NCBI GenBank assembly: GCA_949361645.1
Contig: OX442435.1
Location: 1,189,625 to 1,253,624 of the forward strand
Length of the DNA: 64,000 nucleotides
Source of the DNA: Spongilla lacustris
Taxonomy: Eukaryota; Porifera; Demospongiae; Spongillida; Spongillidae
Reading direction: 5' to 3'
Under the pieces are notes generated by a model, which did no database searches, was not told the DNA's origin, and was given only the letters and a program-made list of their open reading frames with translations. The translations under genes and the position numbers were made by a program. Shown here in pieces: positions 60,401 to 64,000 of this stretch. Within the stretch, counting starts at the first letter, position 1. Each line of letters opens with the position of its first letter.

Positions 60401-63332
60401 AATGGAACAGAATATAAGCAACATCGGCTCAGTATACCTTGCTATGCACTCTCGACAGAAGTGGTGACCACATGACATACATGTATGTATCCACTCTGCT
60501 TGAAGAATGCTTTTCAAACATATTTCACACTGTAAGATCAAATTTTTGCTGATCAAATTTTCAAATAGTTTTCATTCATACTTCGTGTGTAGAATGTGAA
60601 AATAGTCCTCGCCTGTTCCCTTCCAGCACCTCCTTGTTCAGACCTGCCTTTTCACATGCCGCATGCATGTCCTGCTTCCAGGCCTCTGTGACCAAGTCCT
60701 CAGACCATCCTGAGGAACACATGGAAATTAATATCTATTGTGCAATAGTTGTAATTTTACATGTACATATACATGTCACACGTTGGACTAACTAGTATCA
60801 ATTCAATGCACTCATAATGAACTGTACATAAATGCAGGTAACTCAGTGAGCCTTATTTTTACATGTTATTCATATACCTTTAGAATAATGTAAGTATCAC
60901 TCACCATATGCTTTCAAAAGAGCCTCAGCTGGGAATTCTGCAATCTTTTTTTTGGTTTTTAAGAGAGAGAGAGGGGTAAACTGAACAAACATTTTGCACA
61001 CTCCTTGGCTAAGAAGTTATAACGATTCTGATACATATACAATTTATTTCTGCAACAAACCTCCAAATTGAGCGCAACTCTAGCCACAGTTGCTTTCTGA
61101 AGTGCTTGAAGAGAGTCTGCATTGTGAGATGCCTGTAGTGATTGACCGATCAAACCTTATTTACCACAAATAATGGAAGACTGTCTGCCTTATTGCCCTC
61201 TCTTATCTTAACTCTTGCAACGTATGCTGCACAGTATCATCACACAAAAATCCTTACATTTCGTCTTTCCAATGTTGTTGTCATTTCAGTAGTTCTATCA
61301 GGGCTGCTTTCCTATAGTGTAGAAAACCCAATGTTTGGTACACAACACTTGTAGGAAGGGTGCATGTTTATGAGGCCTTATGTCTGCAGTAAAAAGAGGC
61401 TAAGATTGTCCTTATCTTACCATAACCATTTTGCACTCGAGGAGCTTGGCTATGTCCTCATGCTTGGCCTGTGCTGCTGCCTCACAAGGTGTCTGCCCCG
61501 CTATGTTTTGGACAAACAGGGGGGCACCATGGGCTAACAGAACCTGAAGGAACATATGGTGCATACGTCGTAACAATGGAAATGGCACATTTAGAAAAAT
61601 AAAAAAAGTGATAGCTGTATATGTTGAATGACACAAATTTGATGGTAAAACCAAGCCAGCTTTAGATTAAGTTATAACATTTGTGTCTATAATGGCTCAC
61701 CTCCACACATGCTGAAAGTCCAGATGCAGCTGCCAAATGCAAGGGAGTGTTACTGGCCTACAGTGTAATGAAAGTGAACATGAATGAAACACGGGTACAG
61801 TATAAAACACAATAGGGAGCATATTATATTACATCACAACTTGTGTTGGCTATCACTTTACTCGAATTTATTAGGGAAGTCACTGTATAAGCCTATATAA
61901 AAAAGATTTAATTGGGATGTACATGTAGAATTTGTAGACAGCAATTGCCTGAGTGAAAAGAGGAATTATGGAAGTTTAGCAATTTCAAGCAGGCAGGTAG
62001 ACTTGATAACATAGTATTATGAATTTCCGTAAACCCTTCTTTCCTTAATTGCACATCACCAATTTTATTATAATTTTGTTTCACTCATTTTTATCTAACC
62101 TGAGTTTGTCTGGGAGCGCCATGTATGTTGTAACATAGAGATGGGGCCGGGTGGGACTAGATCGACTACCTACATGTACTCGTACAAAGGTGTCTGGACG
62201 CTCGGGGGTGTGCCTGTTTACATGTACTTGAAGAGCGATTCAGTGGTTTCCGGCCACAACGACGTCAACGATAAGTGCTTACATGTTATAATTCAGCCAC
62301 AAGCTAGTCGAGCTAGTGGCCTAGGCCGAAGGCCAACCCCGCATCGGTTCTATAGTGCTTCGATCCGCATAACTGCTAACAATAGATAGTATAGTAAGTA
62401 CTACCTATGCGCTAACAGAGTATAACGGTACGCTTCAATCGTGGCACAGTGCAATAAACCTCTTATCAGATCCAGAAAGGTTCGAGCGTTATCTCTTTAG
62501 TCTGAACTTACATTTGTATAAGCGTCGAGTTGTACAAAGTGTTTTGCTAAAGGCGTCGAGTTGTACAAAGTGTTTTGCTAAAGGTATTCATGACACTATA
62601 CATACATGTACTACAATGATTAGTCTGGCCCTTGCGGTGTGGATACGCAAAGGTGTGCATGGCTACGCCAGACTATATACAATGACGCCTCTCGCAGCGC
62701 CCCACGGCCATGGGTGCGTGCATGTACGCACGTACTTGTATCAGTATGTACATGTACGTGCCAGCATTTTCGTTACAAGAAAGTTTGACTTGTACAATTA
62801 TAAGTTTTATATTAAACCGTCCCAACTCCCAAAGTAGCCAAGATAAATTTTTATGGAATGTGCGTCATACCTTATCTATGATCCCTAGATTCAGCTCGTC
62901 CTCGCACGTGTATCTGTATGTGGGGGCCAAATGGACGTCCTCGTGTTCTTTATCAGAAATTATATCGTACGTAATCTCCCCCGTCACTTCAGGAATCTTT
63001 GTCAACAAAACTTCCAGCAGATCCGCTTGAACCGCGTTGGTGATGGAGTCGAGTTTGGATGACGTGCACACAATATGCATGGGGGTCTCCCCCTTGGCGT
63101 TCCTGACAAATGGATCACCTCCTTTGTTTAGCAGGAGCCATAGGAGCGGTTTTGACCCATATCTGGCTGCGCAATGAAGGGGCGTGTCGCTATCTTTGTT
63201 CCACGTCCACCTCATGGGAGCGTTAGGATCAATCTTGTCTCGCAGCTTCGGATTGTCCAACCATAACTCTAGGGCTTCTGCAAGCTTTTTCTCTTGCAGC
63301 AAACTAACCAGTTTTGTCTCCAAACCGCCCAT
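57422..63332 (-). CDS. ANKIB1-like ankyrin/RBR E3 ubiquitin ligase, paralogue X
   Basis: Seventeen exons join in phase (744 aa): 62871-63332, 61701-61757, 61421-61543, 61061-61132, 60905-60944, 60582-60709, 60438-60529, 60090-60171, 59498-59730, 59229-59311, 59084-59156, 58976-59024, 58845-58918, 58235-58490, 58108-58174, 57834-58033, 57422-57565. It starts MGGLETKLVSLLQ. Ankyrin repeats read DTPLHCAARYG, NTPLHLAAASG and GQTPCEAAAQAKH. RING1 is CEICLKSILQAEWIHTCMSC. IBR is KWCPYPGC...CGRGHWICWTC. RING2 is HTKPCPYC...EGCNQMTCKNC, so Gln replaces the His two residues after the catalytic Cys. The 11th intron uses a GC donor. Exon 14 is longer than in Y and carries RRKS/RRST repeats. It ends soon after [14 protein letters not shown], without Y's Pro-rich tail. 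Confidence 0.9.
62621..62675. repeat. Palindromic element related to 5782-5837
   Basis: TAGTCTGGC and GCCAGACTA form inverted ends around 'ggatacgcaaaggtg' and 'ggctacg', matching the hairpin at 5782-5837 in diverged form. It lies in the first intron of X. Confidence 0.5.
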
Positions 63333-63753
63333 GCAATGGAAACGCCCAATTCAATCATTACGTAATGCCATAGATATTTTGAAAACACTCACGTGATCCA
63401 TAACAACTTGAGTGGTCGTACATGTACAGTTAATATTCTAGTTGTTTGAGCCTTTTCAAGCACTTAACGCGTGTTTTAGTGGTAAGAAGTGTGTTAGCAT
63501 AGTATATATTTTCTCCCCCCGCACCGCAAATATGCACACATAGCAGATGACTTAGGGTAACAGTTTATGTATAGTGTTGGCTGGAATTTGAAGAGTTGTA
63601 CTACGTTTTTAAATCTGACACATGCATATGCTTAAGCGTCCCGGTGCTTACGGTCATATACAAGCATGTGCCATGTACAAAATTACTATATCAGTATAGT
63701 AAAAAAAAAAAAAGACCTTTGGCATTTCATTTATACCTTGGTTGGAGCAGGTT
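63333..63753. promoter_or_regulatory. Divergent intergenic region, likely shared promoter
   Basis: The 421 bp between the start codon of X (-) and the signal-peptide exon at 63754 (+) must hold both upstream regions. No TATA box in a standard position or other defined motif could be assigned. Confidence 0.4.
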
Positions 63754-63814
63754 ATGTCGCTTGCTACGTTGTGGCTACTGGTGATAAACCTCGCTGGTAC
63801 AGCCTTGGGCCAAG
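63754..63814 (+). CDS. First exon of a secreted or membrane protein (partial)
   Basis: ATG at 63754 opens MSLATLWLLVINLAGTALGQ and ends in phase 1 at a perfect gtaagt donor. The first 20 residues are a typical signal peptide (hydrophobic core, small residues near the end). The remaining exons lie beyond the window or were not recognised in the last 186 bases, so the family is unknown. It is divergent from X. Confidence 0.65.
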
Positions 63815-64000
63815 GTAAGTTTATACATAGAGATGCATGTCTGCGCGATATATCGATGTGGCAGGTGTGCCTGAGAGCGTATCAATACAATTCAAATGGT
63901 AAACTGCATGGAGATGGCACTCCATATGGAGAAATGGCCCATACATAGGCGGTCATCATGCTTTTATTTTCAAATTGAATTTTAAACACATTTATAATTT

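Overview
This is eukaryotic, intron-rich animal DNA. Real coding sequence is scattered over short GT-AG exons (a few GC-AG), separated by introns full of micro- and minisatellites. The gene families are animal ones: a DDHD-domain phospholipase of the SEC23IP/DDHD2 type, an ANKIB1-type ankyrin/RBR ubiquitin ligase, a Qa-SNARE, a LanC-like protein and death-fold proteins. Compact genes, tandem paralogues and death-fold/coiled-coil genes suggest an early-branching metazoan, perhaps a sponge. That placement is inference; no species-diagnostic sequence was seen.

Layout. 1-9.7 kb: fragments of several genes, mostly minus strand. They include an unrecognised multi-exon gene starting at 6416 with a tandemly duplicated exon, and a damaged 3' fragment of a LANCL gene. 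10.05-21.75 kb (+): DDHD phospholipase copy 1, modelled phase-consistently as 15 exons (about 968 aa), with an extra CARD-like exon. 24.5-25.4 kb (-): Qa-SNARE (syntaxin-like) gene whose membrane-anchor exon was not found. 27.18-30.21 kb: a piggyBac-type element bounded by TTAA, with frame damage. 31.2-32.3 kb (-): intronless CARD-like/coiled-coil gene. 34.5-46.1 kb (+): DDHD copy 2 without the CARD-like exon; its 5.9-kb intron hosts a second intronless CARD-like/coiled-coil gene (-), a hAT-like nonautonomous element and a Ty3/gypsy integrase remnant. 46.9-63.3 kb (-): ANKIB1-like RBR ligases, namely a 3' fragment (Z, running into a 200-N gap) and two complete 17-exon paralogues, Y (735 aa) and X (744 aa). 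63.75 kb (+): the first exon of a secreted or membrane protein, divergent from X.

How the parts may relate. Two local duplications (DDHD and RBR) dominate. Patches of near-identity between paralogues next to diverged exons suggest gene conversion. The same death-fold-like module occurs three times within about 27 kb: once as a phase 1-1 exon inside DDHD copy 1 and twice in intronless coiled-coil genes. The most interesting hypothesis is that a lipid-cleaving enzyme has gained a death-fold interaction domain from, or shared with, neighbouring CARD-like adaptors, in a locus that also carries RBR ubiquitin ligases. Co-function is not shown by the sequence.
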